A DNA stretch of 64,000 nt from Niastella soli (GTDB lineage: Bacteria > Bacteroidota > Bacteroidia > Chitinophagales > Chitinophagaceae), in assembly GCF_017742245.1 (NCBI RefSeq), contig NZ_JAGHKO010000005.1, positions 1 through 64,000 of the forward strand, read 5' to 3'. Both the position numbers and the translations under genes were made by a program. A model generated the notes under the pieces. The model was not told where the DNA came from and made no database searches. It was given only the letters and a program-made list of their open reading frames with translations. Shown here one piece after another: positions 1 to 9,500 of the stretch. Position 1 is the stretch's first letter, and every line of letters starts with the position of its first letter.

Positions 1-480
1 ACCGCCTCTCCAATTAAGCTGCAGCATCTTACTGATTGGCAAGACGTGAAACGTGAAAGGTGAAACATGATACGGCAAACCGGCCTTCGCTGCGCTCAGG
101 TCCGTCAATCGGCAATCGTGAATCGGCAATGGTAATGCGGGATTCGGCTGCGCCTTATGCCCGGAATAAGGATTACGATATTCGGCTTATGCCTCATATT
201 TCCGAACCTGGATTGATTACCTCTTTATCTCTATTACAACATTCGGCTGGCGCCTCATGGCTGAAAGCTGGAACCCGGAACCCGGCTATACTTCCTTCAT
301 CTCTACTTGGTAATTGGGCTGGCGACTCATCCTCTGATCTTTATCCCCTCATCTTCTTATTCTCTCCCCCAAGAACGTAATAACCTAATAACTTAATTTA
401 TAGTCCAGCATATACAACTCATTGTATAACAAACTTTCCAATCTGGAACCTGCAACCTAAAACCTAAAACCTGTAACCTC
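1..480. repeat. Intergenic low-complexity stretch without a convincing gene
   Basis: This stretch is made of short recurring words: GGCAATCGTGAATC-type words near 100-130, ATTCGGCTKGCGCCTCAT-type words at about 140-330, AATAACCTAATAAC near 380, and AACCTAAAACCTGTAACC near 450. The same word families recur in later gaps. A 106-codon reading frame runs through it, but its composition follows the repeats and it resembles no protein family I know. Its last 100 bases lie downstream of the minus-strand gene that ends at 482. Confidence 0.5.
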
Positions 481-481
481 C

Positions 482-1081
482 CTACCACTCCTCATCTATG
501 TCATAATATCTCACCAGGCCATTCTCCTCAGGATGATCAATCAGGGATTTCAACCAGGCGGGTAGTACATACTTTCCAAAATAATACTTATATAAAGCAA
601 ACCCCGTACGGGTTAACCAGCAATACATTTTACCTTCATACTCTGTAACAATGATGTTTGTAACGTTGCCATAAAAATCTATAGTCAGGTCATAATTATC
701 CGTGGCGTTTTTTTTAATGATCAGTTTGTTGCCAAACCATCCGCAACCTTCCAGTAGTTCTTTGAATTCATTATCCAGCTCTTGTGGGTATTCGCTTTCA
801 GGAAAACTTACCAGCATATTCTTTAATGGCATTATATCCTTTACCTTAAATAAGATGATCCGTTCAGTACTCTGTACCCCTGATACTGGCCCTGATTCTA
901 TTACATCGCCCTGATAGAGATAACCTTCAAAAGTGTAAACAGATTTAAACGTAAACCATATATCCTGGTGAAGTCCTTCATCGAGTTCAGAAGTGGTTGT
1001 TATACGGTAGGCGGCTCCTTTGATTGGTACAATGTTACCTTCCCAATGGCCTTCATATGCTTCAATACCTGTCATTTGCAT
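482..1081 (-). CDS. Hypothetical protein, 199 aa
   Basis: I do not recognise this protein. It has no signal peptide or membrane segment and is probably cytoplasmic. It is acidic and rich in aromatic residues, with beta-type segments, a central Gly-Cys-Gly-Trp stretch near residue 112 and an acidic end (YYDIDEEW). It starts Met-Gln-Met; the second Met two codons in is an equally possible start. It is transcribed alone, diverging from nothing obvious, and its 3' end abuts a repeat-filled gap. The length and normal codon use support a real gene. Confidence 0.7.
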   Translation of the reverse strand: MQMTGIEAYEGHWEGNIVPIKGAAYRITTTSELDEGLHQDIWFTFKSVYTFEGYLYQGDVIESGPVSGVQSTERIILFKVKDIMPLKNMLVSFPESEYPQELDNEFKELLEGCGWFGNKLIIKKNATDNYDLTIDFYGNVTNIIVTEYEGKMYCWLTRTGFALYKYYFGKYVLPAWLKSLIDHPEENGLVRYYDIDEEW

Positions 1082-1190
1082 AGGCCGAAATTATACAAAT
1101 AAATAGAGTTTACATACGTATTGGGTATAACGTTTATGTGTATTGTCCAGGCACTTAAAACAACATACAGTAGAAAGTGAAATAGTATGC

Positions 1191-1222
1191 AAAAAAAAAT
1201 AGGTTACCGATAAAGTAACCTA
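1191..1222 (-). terminator. Intrinsic terminator of the small lipoprotein gene
   Basis: Read on the minus strand, TAGGTTAC and GTAACCTA form a perfect 8-bp stem with a 7-base loop, followed directly by nine T residues. It lies 28 bases after the stop codon of the 43-residue lipoprotein gene, which supports that gene being expressed as its own transcript. Confidence 0.85.
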
Positions 1223-1250
1223 TTACTCAATATCAGGGTTTAATTAAATG

Positions 1251-1382
1251 TTAGCGTCCACCATATCCCACATATCCTTGTGTCCCTTTGCATCCTCCAC
1301 GAGCGCCCCTTGATGCTGCGCAAGAGGTAATAGTTGCGCAAGCGAAAATAACCAGTGCTACGATAACGATAGTCCGTTTCAT
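1251..1382 (-). CDS. Small glycine-rich lipoprotein, 43 aa
   Basis: This short gene encodes MKRTIVIVALVIFACATITS followed by Cys21. It has a Lys-Arg n-region, a hydrophobic core and a lipobox-like end (ITS-C), so a lipoprotein signal peptide is likely. The predicted mature part is only about 23 residues. It is rich in Gly and Arg, has one more Cys, and ends in a Gly/Tyr-rich tail (GYVGYGGR). No function is known to me; small entericidin-like or stress-linked lipoproteins of Bacteroidota are a loose comparison. A strong terminator follows the stop, and the gene diverges from mpl across a gap of about 250 bases. Gene structure is well supported; function is unknown. Confidence 0.72.
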   Translation of the reverse strand: MKRTIVIVALVIFACATITSCAASRGARGGCKGTQGYVGYGGR

Positions 1383-1588
1383 TTTTGTGATATTTAAAGT
1401 TTACAATTGCCTGATGAATAAATAAGGGCGATAACGATCATCAGGTCATTCAAAGGTTAACGGACTTAAGGGAGAGGAAAATTTCGAGAGGATTGGATAA
1501 TATTTACTGTAAGATGCTCAAAATAACAAATAATATTCGTTAACTGCAAGGGGACGACCAAAATTTATTTGTATGTATATAAAAAGTT

Positions 1589-1619
1589 TTTGGTAATCGT
1601 TTCACCTTAAATACATTTA
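1589..1619 (+). promoter_or_regulatory. Candidate mpl promoter (Bacteroidota type)
   Basis: TTTG at 1589-1592 and TACATTTA at 1612-1619 are separated by 19 bases. This matches the Bacteroidota -33/-7 pattern TTTG / TAnnTTTG with one mismatch in the last base. The box ends 19 bases before the mpl start codon, so the leader would be very short. Confidence 0.5.
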
Positions 1620-1638
1620 GCCGTAAATAAGTTGTTGA

Positions 1639-2997
1639 ATGAAAGTACACTTTATAGCAATTGGTGGAAGCGTAATGCATCAATTGGCGCTTGCCTTGCA
1701 CAAAAAAGGCTACCGGGTTACCGGTAGCGACGATGAAATATTTGAGCCTGCCCAATCGAACCTGCAGAAGGAAGGACTACTACCTGAAACCATTGGCTGG
1801 CATCCGGAAAAGATCACCGCGGACCTGGATGCCGTTATCCTGGGTATGCATGCAAAAAACGACAATCCTGAACTGCAACGGGCCCGTGAGCTGGGGTTAA
1901 AGATCTATTCCTTCCCCGAATACATATATCAGGAAAGCCAGGATAAAACCCGCGTGGTGGTTGGTGGCAGCCATGGCAAAACCACCACTACCTCCATGAT
2001 CATGCATGCCCTGCGGAAAGCCGGGAAAGAGTTTGACTACCTGGTGGGCGCCCGCCTCGAAGGGTTCGATCAATCGGTACAGGTTACCCATGCTCCTGTT
2101 ATAGTTTGCGAAGGCGATGAATATCCCGCGAGTGCCATTGAAAAGCGGCCCAAGTTCCATTTTCTTTTTCCTCATATCGCTATTCTTACCGGCATTGCCT
2201 GGGACCATATTAATGTATTTCCCACATTTGATTTTTACCTGGAACAGTTCACCATCTTTATCCAAAAGATTGAACCGGGTGGCCTGTTAATATACAATGA
2301 AACCGATGCGGTCTTAAAAAAGCTGGTGATCGAAAACAAACGAAAGGACATTCGTTATCAACCTTACCAGGTTCCTTTTCACACGATTGCCAATGGAAAG
2401 ACCACCCTCACAATTGACGATCAAACCGGTGAGTTGCAGGTCTTTGGCAATCATAACCTGTTGAATTTGCATGCTGCCTGGTATGTTTGTCGCGACCTGG
2501 GTATGAATGCCGCCACTTTTGTAAAAGCCATTTCTTCCTTTACAGGTGCCGCCAAACGGTTGGAACTGCTGGCCCGCAATGAAGAGACCATTGTTTACCG
2601 CGATTTTGCGCATGCTCCCTCAAAGGTAAAAGCCACCATAGAGGCAGTGAAACAACAGTTTCCGAATCGTACACTTATTGCGGTGCTGGAACTGCACACC
2701 TACAGCAGCCTGAATGAACAGTTTATGAATGAATACAGAGGTGCCATGGACCGGGCCGATAAAGCCGTTGTGTTTTACAGCCGGCATGCCCTGGAATTGA
2801 AACGCATGCCCGAACTGCCTGCTGAAAAAGTAAAAGCCGGTTTTGGAAAACCTGGATTACAGGTGATCAATGATAAAGAAAATTTGATGCAATGGCTTCA
2901 ACAGCAGAATTATAAAAATGCCTGTTTGTTATTAATGAGTTCTGGTAATTATGATGGGGCAGATATACTTACTTTTGCAAAGCAAGTGACCGGCTAA
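1639..2997 (+). CDS. mpl: UDP-N-acetylmuramate:L-alanyl-gamma-D-glutamyl-meso-diaminopimelate ligase
   Basis: This is a cytoplasmic murein-recycling enzyme that ligates the released tripeptide to UDP-MurNAc, by-passing MurC-MurE. At 452 aa the length is normal for the family. It has an N-terminal Rossmann-like domain (HFIAIGGSVMHQLALAL), the Mur-ligase ATP loop GGSHGKTTTT at residues 109-118, a central domain with GDEYP and DHINVF motifs typical of Mpl rather than MurC, and a C-terminal ligase domain with YRDFAHAPSK and LELHTYSSL. The ATG start follows a promoter-like box by 19 bases. The neighbouring genes are functionally unrelated. The family assignment is firm. Confidence 0.93.
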   Translation: MKVHFIAIGGSVMHQLALALHKKGYRVTGSDDEIFEPAQSNLQKEGLLPETIGWHPEKITADLDAVILGMHAKNDNPELQRARELGLKIYSFPEYIYQESQDKTRVVVGGSHGKTTTTSMIMHALRKAGKEFDYLVGARLEGFDQSVQVTHAPVIVCEGDEYPASAIEKRPKFHFLFPHIAILTGIAWDHINVFPTFDFYLEQFTIFIQKIEPGGLLIYNETDAVLKKLVIENKRKDIRYQPYQVPFHTIANGKTTLTIDDQTGELQVFGNHNLLNLHAAWYVCRDLGMNAATFVKAISSFTGAAKRLELLARNEETIVYRDFAHAPSKVKATIEAVKQQFPNRTLIAVLELHTYSSLNEQFMNEYRGAMDRADKAVVFYSRHALELKRMPELPAEKVKAGFGKPGLQVINDKENLMQWLQQQNYKNACLLLMSSGNYDGADILTFAKQVTG

Positions 2998-3126
2998 TAA
3001 TAAATTAGCCCTAAATTGTTACCTCTTTATTAGAAAATCTACATTCCGGAAGGGAAAAGTATGAGCATTTTATAATTTTTTACCTATACGCCTAATTTTA
3101 TAACCATTATCAATTATCATTGTTGA

Positions 3127-3897
3127 ATGTTGCAGTTAAAGAAGCCGCTGGCAATTATTGATCTTGAAACCACCGGGGTGAACCTGAGCTCAGATCGTAT
3201 CGTTGAAATAGCCATTGTAAAAATTCAAACCGATGGCACCCGTCAGATTAAGCGTAAGCTACTCAATCCTGAAATACCTATCTCCGTCGTTTCGCGCGAT
3301 TTGCATGGTATAACCAATGAAATGGTTAAGGATGCGCCCACATTTAAACAAGTGGCCAATGAGATCAAGCAGTTCCTTGATAACTGCGACCTGGCGGGGT
3401 ACAACTCCAACCGTTTTGATATTCCCCTGCTGGCAGAGGAGTTCCTAAGAGTTGGGCTGGAATTCGATTTTAACCACCGCAGACTGCTTGATGTGCAAAA
3501 AATCTTCCATATGATGGAGCAACGCACGTTAAGCGCGGCATATAAATTTTATTGTAATAAAAACCTGGAAGGGGCCCATGGCGCTGAAGTAGACGCTGTA
3601 GCTACCTGGGAGATATTACAGGCCCAGATTGAGAAATATCCGCAACTGGGAACCAGCGTGGATGCTATAATTACCTGTATTGGCGATGATAATATTGTAG
3701 ATTTTGCCCGTCGCATGATCATGGAGAATGGGGTAGAAGTATTCAATTTCGGCAAACATAAAGGCCGTTCCGTGGTAGATGTGTTAAAAGCTGAACCTCA
3801 GTATTATGATTGGATGATGAAGGGCGATTTCCCCATGCATACCAAGGCCAAACTGACCGAAATATTTAACAGAACCTTGTTAAAGAAGGGATTGTGA
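3127..3897 (+). CDS. DEDDh 3'-5' exonuclease, DNA polymerase III epsilon-like
   Basis: This is a 256-aa single-strand exonuclease of the DnaQ superfamily. The catalytic pattern is visible: IIDLETTG (Asp12, Glu14) in Exo I, YNSNRFDIPLL in Exo II, and HGAEVDAVAT (His and Asp) in Exo III, which makes it DEDDh. After the nuclease domain (about 1-180) a small C-terminal module (about 205-256) begins FNFGKHKGRSV and contains YYDWMMKGDFP. This module is frequent in Bacteroidota DnaQ-like proteins and resembles the tail of exonuclease X-like enzymes. There is no polymerase domain, so it may act in proofreading or repair. It lies between mpl and a glycosyltransferase, each with its own gap. Confidence 0.88.
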   Translation: MLQLKKPLAIIDLETTGVNLSSDRIVEIAIVKIQTDGTRQIKRKLLNPEIPISVVSRDLHGITNEMVKDAPTFKQVANEIKQFLDNCDLAGYNSNRFDIPLLAEEFLRVGLEFDFNHRRLLDVQKIFHMMEQRTLSAAYKFYCNKNLEGAHGAEVDAVATWEILQAQIEKYPQLGTSVDAIITCIGDDNIVDFARRMIMENGVEVFNFGKHKGRSVVDVLKAEPQYYDWMMKGDFPMHTKAKLTEIFNRTLLKKGL

Positions 3898-3988
3898 TTT
3901 GCGTTCAATTTATTTACTTGCAAATGTGTATTTTATAATTACACATTTTGAATTATTGTACTTTCGTACTCCAATATCAATTTGAATT

Positions 3989-4789
3989 TTGGAAAATATC
4001 GTTATCATACCGACTTACAACGAAAAGGATAATATTGGTCATTTGATTGATATCATTTTTGCCCAATACAACAATTTTCACGTCCTTGTAATTGATGATG
4101 GCTCACCAGATGGCACAGCTGTGTTGGTAAAAGACCGCCAGGCGAAATACGCCGGCAAATTATTCCTTGAAGAACGGAAAGGCAAGCTCGGTTTAGGTAC
4201 CGCCTATATTCATGGCTTTAAATGGGCCCTGAAAAGAGGCTATTCCTACATATTTGAGATGGATGCCGATTTTTCACATAACCCCAAAGACCTGCAACGT
4301 TTATACGAAGCTTGTTCAACAGGTGGCGCAGACCTGGCTGTGGGATCCCGGTATGTGAAGGGTGGCGGCACCATTAACTGGCCCCGGAACCGGATCATGC
4401 TGTCAAAGGGCGGGTCTTTATATACGCGCCTTATTACCTGGATGCCTGTAAGGGATACCACCGCGGGGTTTGTATGTTATTCGCGGGAAGTGCTGGAATC
4501 TATCAACCTCGACCAGATCCGTTTTCTTGGCTATGCATTCCAGATCGAAATGAAATTTGCAGCCTGGAAACTGGGCTTTAAAATAAAAGAGGTGCCCATT
4601 ATTTTTGAAGACCGCAAATACGGCGTTTCAAAAATGCACAAAGGCATCGTAAAAGAAGGCATTTTGGGGGTACTTAAATTGCGCTGGCACAGCCTCTTTA
4701 AAGATTATCATAACCGGGTTAAAAATACGGGTTCCGCAAACTATTCGACAGTAAGCCAATCAGAAAAAGTGCTGGCAAAAACAAAATAA
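3989..4789 (+). CDS. Polyprenol-phosphate mannosyltransferase-like GT2 enzyme
   Basis: This 266-aa family 2 glycosyltransferase resembles dolichol/polyprenol-phosphate mannose synthases. It begins with VIIPTYNEKDNI, followed by VIDDGSPDGT for nucleotide-sugar binding, EMDADFSHNP for the DxD metal site, GSRYVKGGG and the late AFQIEMKFAAWKLG / FEDRKYGVSKM blocks. It has no C-terminal membrane helices, so it is the short soluble form that loads a sugar onto a lipid carrier. The start is TTG: an in-frame TGA lies two codons upstream and the conserved N-terminus begins at once, so no ATG start is available. A hairpin terminator lies about 135 bases downstream. Confidence 0.88.
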   Translation: MENIVIIPTYNEKDNIGHLIDIIFAQYNNFHVLVIDDGSPDGTAVLVKDRQAKYAGKLFLEERKGKLGLGTAYIHGFKWALKRGYSYIFEMDADFSHNPKDLQRLYEACSTGGADLAVGSRYVKGGGTINWPRNRIMLSKGGSLYTRLITWMPVRDTTAGFVCYSREVLESINLDQIRFLGYAFQIEMKFAAWKLGFKIKEVPIIFEDRKYGVSKMHKGIVKEGILGVLKLRWHSLFKDYHNRVKNTGSANYSTVSQSEKVLAKTK

Positions 4790-4854
4790 GATAATAATTT
4801 ATATTAGTAGGTAGCCTCTTTAAAAATAAAAGTCATCCATTATAAAGTTTTATG

Positions 4855-4985
4855 AAGTAAGAAGTATGAAGTAGGAGGTGAGAGTTACGAATTATGAGGT
4901 AAGAAATTTGAAATTTATTAGGGAGCCCGATTATCGGGCTCTTCTTATTTCTTACTTCCTGCTTCTTACTCCTACTTCGTATTTT
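4855..4985. repeat. Long inverted repeat of GAAGTAGGA-type words
   Basis: The left half is built from GAAGTAAGAAGTATGAAGTAGG-like words and the right half carries their complements (TTACTTCCTGCTTCTTACTCC-like). The two halves flank a compact hairpin. Together they can fold into one long imperfect stem between the glycosyltransferase and the permease gene. The same words recur near 9.6, 15.75 and 57.06 kb. Confidence 0.75.
4923..4952 (+). terminator. Hairpin terminator after the GT2 gene
   Basis: GAGCCCGA and TCGGGCTC form a perfect 8-bp stem around a 3-base loop, followed by TTCTTATTTCTT. It sits at the centre of the larger inverted repeat and probably ends transcription of the upstream glycosyltransferase. 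Confidence 0.6.
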
Positions 4986-5037
4986 GAACTCTCTACCTCG
5001 CTTATATTTAATCTCTTTGTAATCTTCATTCTATCCT

Positions 5038-5913
5038 ATGCGTAAAGCTTTTTTACAACTGCACATGGCTGTATTTCTGGCTGGTTTTACCGGAGTGCTG
5101 GGCCGGCTGATCACCCTGAATGAAGCCCTGTTGGTATGGTATCGGTTGTTGATAGCTGTAATAGTCCTGTGGGTGATCTTTTTATTGAAACGAAACGCCT
5201 CCCGCATTTCAATGGCTGGGATGGCGCGTATAGCAGGCGTAGGCGTTATTGTAGCGTTGCACTGGGTAAGTTTTTATGCCAGTATCAAGTATGCAAATGT
5301 ATCAGTAGCGCTGGTTACTTTTTCGGCCCTCGGATTTTTTACCGCTATCCTGGAACCACTTATACACCGAAAACCTTTTAATAAGAATGAATTATTGCTG
5401 GGTTTGTTAGTGATTGCTGGTATCTATCTCATTTTTCATTTCGACCCGCAATATAAAACAGGGATCATTATTGGGTTATTCTCAGCACTGCTGGCCAGTT
5501 TGTTCACGGTGTGCAACGGGTTGCTTGTAAAGCGTTACAAACCTGAAACAGTTACGCTATATCAGTTAAACGGTGGTTTTCTGTTCCTCACTATACTCTT
5601 GCCTTTCTATTTGCATTTTGCCCCGGCAGGCCATCTGGTACCAACCCTGGCAGATACCGGCTATCTATTAGTGTTAGCTTTGTTTTGTACCGTGTGGGCA
5701 TTTAACTTATCAATGAATGCATTGAAAAAGATCTCAGCCTTTACGGTAAATCTTACTTATAATCTGGAACCTGTGTATGGAATAGCACTGGCTTTTCTTC
5801 TCTTCAGAGAGGATAAATACTTATCCAGTACTTTTTATATTGGATTGTTTTTAATTATCCTGTCTGTTTTTCTGCAAACCTGGCTGGTATACAAAAGCAG
5901 AAAAAAAGGGTAG
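5038..5913 (+). CDS. EamA/DMT-family transporter
   Basis: This 291-aa membrane protein has the layout of the drug/metabolite transporter superfamily: two EamA halves (about 3-135 and 145-285) and about ten hydrophobic segments. Conserved-type blocks include VALHWVSFYASIKYANVSVA in the first half and NLEPVYGIALAFLLFRED in the second. It probably exports or imports a small metabolite across the inner membrane; the substrate cannot be told. A TTTG / TATATTTA pair at 4983-5010 is a weak promoter candidate, with a spacer of only 16 bases. A small lipoprotein gene follows 52 bases downstream, possibly on the same transcript, with a terminator after it. Confidence 0.87.
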   Translation: MRKAFLQLHMAVFLAGFTGVLGRLITLNEALLVWYRLLIAVIVLWVIFLLKRNASRISMAGMARIAGVGVIVALHWVSFYASIKYANVSVALVTFSALGFFTAILEPLIHRKPFNKNELLLGLLVIAGIYLIFHFDPQYKTGIIIGLFSALLASLFTVCNGLLVKRYKPETVTLYQLNGGFLFLTILLPFYLHFAPAGHLVPTLADTGYLLVLALFCTVWAFNLSMNALKKISAFTVNLTYNLEPVYGIALAFLLFREDKYLSSTFYIGLFLIILSVFLQTWLVYKSRKKG

Positions 5914-5965
5914 CATGCAACGATGGGGTTTAATACCATGTCAGTGGTTTAAAATACCTAAGCGT

Positions 5966-6433
5966 ATGAAAACCACCTATAGCTACTTGATAGTTGCTTT
6001 AATGGTAACAGCATCGATTGCCTGTAAAAAAGACAAGGACGAAAAGAATTCTAAAGAAGATTTAATAAGTACCTGGGAGCTGGCTCAAATTCAGGCCGGC
6101 ATGATTGCGGGGAAAACATATGAACCGGGTAATGGGAACCTGTTGACAATTAATGCTGACACCTATGCCTATTACAAAGATGGGCAGGTTATAGAAAAGG
6201 GAAATTATACCACGGCAGCAGATAATTCTGTTGAAGAAAACGTTTGTTTAGTTAACGTTAAAGACAGGTACAAAAGAAGCATTGTGTTTACAAACGTTAC
6301 TCCTGCAAGAACAACCAATAAAACTTTCTATTACATAGAGAACGATAAGTTGTATTTGTTAAGTGGTTGCTTTGCTCTCGATGGAGGAGTTGACGCTGTT
6401 TACCGGCGCTCGAATCCGATCCCTGTAGACTAG
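5966..6433 (+). CDS. Small lipoprotein, lipocalin-like fold possible, 155 aa
   Basis: From the chosen ATG the protein begins MKTTYSYLIVALMVTASIAC, a lipoprotein signal peptide with the acylated Cys at residue 20, followed by KKDKDEK. A longer frame with 17 extra codons exists, but it would bury the signal peptide. The mature part has alternating beta segments: a DLISTWELAQI opening, YYKDGQVIEKGNY, and two Cys residues, one in VEENVCLVNV and one in LLSGCFALDG. This recalls the lipocalin-like small lipoproteins common in Bacteroidota. The function is unknown. It shares the direction of the upstream permease and is followed by a strong terminator. Confidence 0.75.
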   Translation: MKTTYSYLIVALMVTASIACKKDKDEKNSKEDLISTWELAQIQAGMIAGKTYEPGNGNLLTINADTYAYYKDGQVIEKGNYTTAADNSVEENVCLVNVKDRYKRSIVFTNVTPARTTNKTFYYIENDKLYLLSGCFALDGGVDAVYRRSNPIPVD

Positions 6434-6455
6434 TAATCAAAAATAATATGGTAGC

Positions 6456-6490
6456 AAGGACTGTTTCTTATTGTGAGGCAGTCCTTTTTT
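6456..6490 (+). terminator. Intrinsic terminator after the small lipoprotein
   Basis: AAGGACTG and CAGTCCTT form an 8-bp stem with a 15-base loop, followed by a T-run. It starts 22 bases after the stop codon. Confidence 0.85.
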
Positions 6491-6587
6491 ATATTAAATA
6501 AACATATTTAAGAACGGTTAAACGGCGGGATGACATTTTAGAAAAAAGCAGGGTTTGTATTAATTTTATTTTTCAACCGAACAACTC

Positions 6588-9500
6588 ATGAGAAAATTAC
6601 CCTGCATTTTCTTTTTGCTGCTGGCAGGCTTAGTCGCTACCGCACAAAAAAAGCCCCTTACCCATGCCGTATACGATGGCTGGCAAAGCATCAATGAACG
6701 CTACATCAGCAACAATGGTAAATGGGTGGTGTATACTATTACTCCCCAGGAAGGCGATGCCACGCTGGTTATTCAGGCTACTGATAATTCTTACCGTAAA
6801 GAAATTCCCCGTGGTTACGCTGCTGAAATAACCGACGACAACCGGTTTGTGATCTGTAAAATAAGACCGCTTTTTGCTGCTACCCGCGAAGCTAAGATCA
6901 AAAAGAAAAAGGCCGATGAGATGCCCAAGGACAGTCTGGCCATTGTTGCTGTAGGAAAAGACAGTGTGTTGCGCATTCCCCGTATAAAATCGTTTAAAAC
7001 GCCTGAAAAGGGCACGGGGCAATGGCTGGCCTATTTACAGGAAAAAGCCCTGCCGGTGCCGCCCATAGTACCACAAGCTGATTCAACTGCCCAACTGAAT
7101 AATTTGCTGCATATGGCCGACAGCCTTTCCCGCGTGGCCGATAGCCTTCGCAACAAGGCCAATGAAGCAAAAACAAAAGGACTGGCCACGTTAAAAGCGC
7201 CAAAGAAAGATGCCAAACCAAAGGCTGGCGACCCCATTGAAGAAGGCACCGAACTGGTACTGCGGAATTTATACACCGGAGAAGAAAAAAAATATCCTCT
7301 GGTAAGCGATTATTACTTCAGTGGTCCCGGTAATACCCTCATCATTGAAACAACCCGCAGCAATGCTGATACACTGAAAAAAGCGGCTATAGTGTGGCTC
7401 AATACGGCCACCGGAAAAATTGATACCGTCTTCCGTGGCTTCAACGACGCCAAAAGTTTTGGTCTCGATGAGGCCGGCACCCAACTGGCGTTTATTGCCG
7501 AACGCGACAGCAGTACCAAAGCCTTGCAGAAGTTCTATAAACTATATTATTACCGCACAGGCATGGACAGTGCCCGGATGCGGGTTGACAGAAAATCGAC
7601 CGGTATTCGAAATGGATTTACGGTAAGCGAAACAGCGGTGCCTGAGTTTAGTAAGAACGGTCAGAAATTGTTTTTTGGGTTGATGCCGGTACGCAAACCC
7701 AAAGACACCACCCTGGTTGATTTTGAAACGGCCCGGCTCGACATCTGGCATTACAACGATGATTACCTGCAACCACAACAGCTGGTACAATTAAATACTG
7801 AATTACAAAGAAGTTATAAGGCGGTGTTGAATGGCAATGATGATAAGGTGATTCAATTAGGATCAGAAGATGCCGAGAACATAACGCTGCCAGATGATAA
7901 CAATGTGGAGTACCTATTGGCCACCTCTACAAAAGGTAATCGGGTAGAAAGCCAGTGGCAGGGGTATGCAAGGACCAACGCTTATCTCATTTCCACCACC
8001 GATGGAAGCCGCAAACTGGTGAAAGAAAAACAACGCGGGTTCTTCACCATGTCACCAGCAGGAAAATATGTGATCTGGTACGATGGGGCGCAGAAAAACT
8101 ATTTCACTTATTCAGTAAGTACCGGCGCAATTATCAATATTACCAAAAACATAAAAGTGCCTTTGTTCGATGAAGATGATGACCATCCGGATGATCCCCC
8201 GCCACATGGTATTATGAAATGGCACGAGAATGATAAATACGTGTATCTATACGACAAGTACGATATCTGGCAATGTGATCCTGAAGGGAAAAAAGCGCCT
8301 TCTAATTTCACCAAAGGAGAGGGCCGTTTACATAAGAACATATACCGGTATATTCAAACTGATAAAGAAGAAAAATTTATCAGCGATACACAGACCGTAG
8401 TGTTTAAAGAGTTGAATGAAGTGAGCAAACAAACCGGATTGAAAATTCATTCAATGGAAGGTGTGTTTTTTGATAATGGGATCTTTGGACCTTATCAAAT
8501 AGGTTTGAATATTATAAAGGCCAAAAACGGGAATCAATTTGTTTATACAAAGGAAAGCTTTAACCAATCCCCGGTTTTGACAACATTATATGTTGCGACT
8601 GAAGAAGATACTGCATATGAGGCGAAAAAGGGAGTAGAACGGGGGACAGTTTTTAGGGATATTAGATCGGAAGTAGCATTATATGCTTCCAATCCGCAGC
8701 AAAAAGACTATAACTGGTTAACCTGTGAGCTCGTAAAATGGAAGATGTTCGATGGGAAAATGTCGGAAGGCTTGTTGTTCAAACCCGAAGATTTTGATGC
8801 AAAGAAGAAATATCCCATGATATTTTACTTCTATGAAAAATATTCCGACGATCTGTATCTATATCGCCAGCCTGCGCCCAGTGCCTCCACTATAAATATT
8901 CCGCTTTTTGTAAGCAATGGGTACCTGGTGTTTGTGCCCGATATCAGCTATAAAAAAGGCGAGCCCGGTGAAAGTGCCTATAATTCAGTAGTATCAGCTG
9001 CCAAATACTTTACCCAAAAGCCCTGGGTAGATTCAACAAAAATGGCCATACAAGGGCAAAGCTGGGGTGGTTACCAGGTGGCTTATCTGGTTACCCGCAC
9101 CAATATGTTTGCTGCCGCTGAAGCTGGCGCCCCCGTATCGAATATGACAAGTGCCTATGGCGGCATTCGCTGGGGAACCGGTATAAACCGCCAGTTCCAG
9201 TATGAGCGTACACAAAGCCGTATTGGTTATACTTTGTGGCAACGTCCTGATCTTTACATCAAGAACTCCCCGCTGTTCAATGCCGATAAAGTAAAAACGC
9301 CATTGCTCATTACGCACAACGATGCAGATGGTGCTGTACCCTGGTACCAGGGCATTGAATACTTTACTGCTTTGCGCCGACTGGGTAAGAAAGTGTGGTT
9401 GTTGCAATACAATGGCGAAGATCATAACCTGGTGGAAAGAAGGAACCGTAAAGACCTGAGTATTCGCCTTTCTCAATACTTCGATCACTTTTTAAAAGGA

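Noticed and set aside
1-30. Possible 5' part of a tRNA on the minus strand (GCAGCTTAATTGGAGAGGCGGT resembles a D-arm)
   Set aside because: The expected T at position 8 is missing, the first D-stem pair fails, and the anticodon and 3' half lie outside the window. It should be rechecked with the adjoining sequence.
60-380. 106-codon reading frame on the plus strand
   Set aside because: It follows the word repeats, has no family resemblance and no promoter; it is most likely chance.
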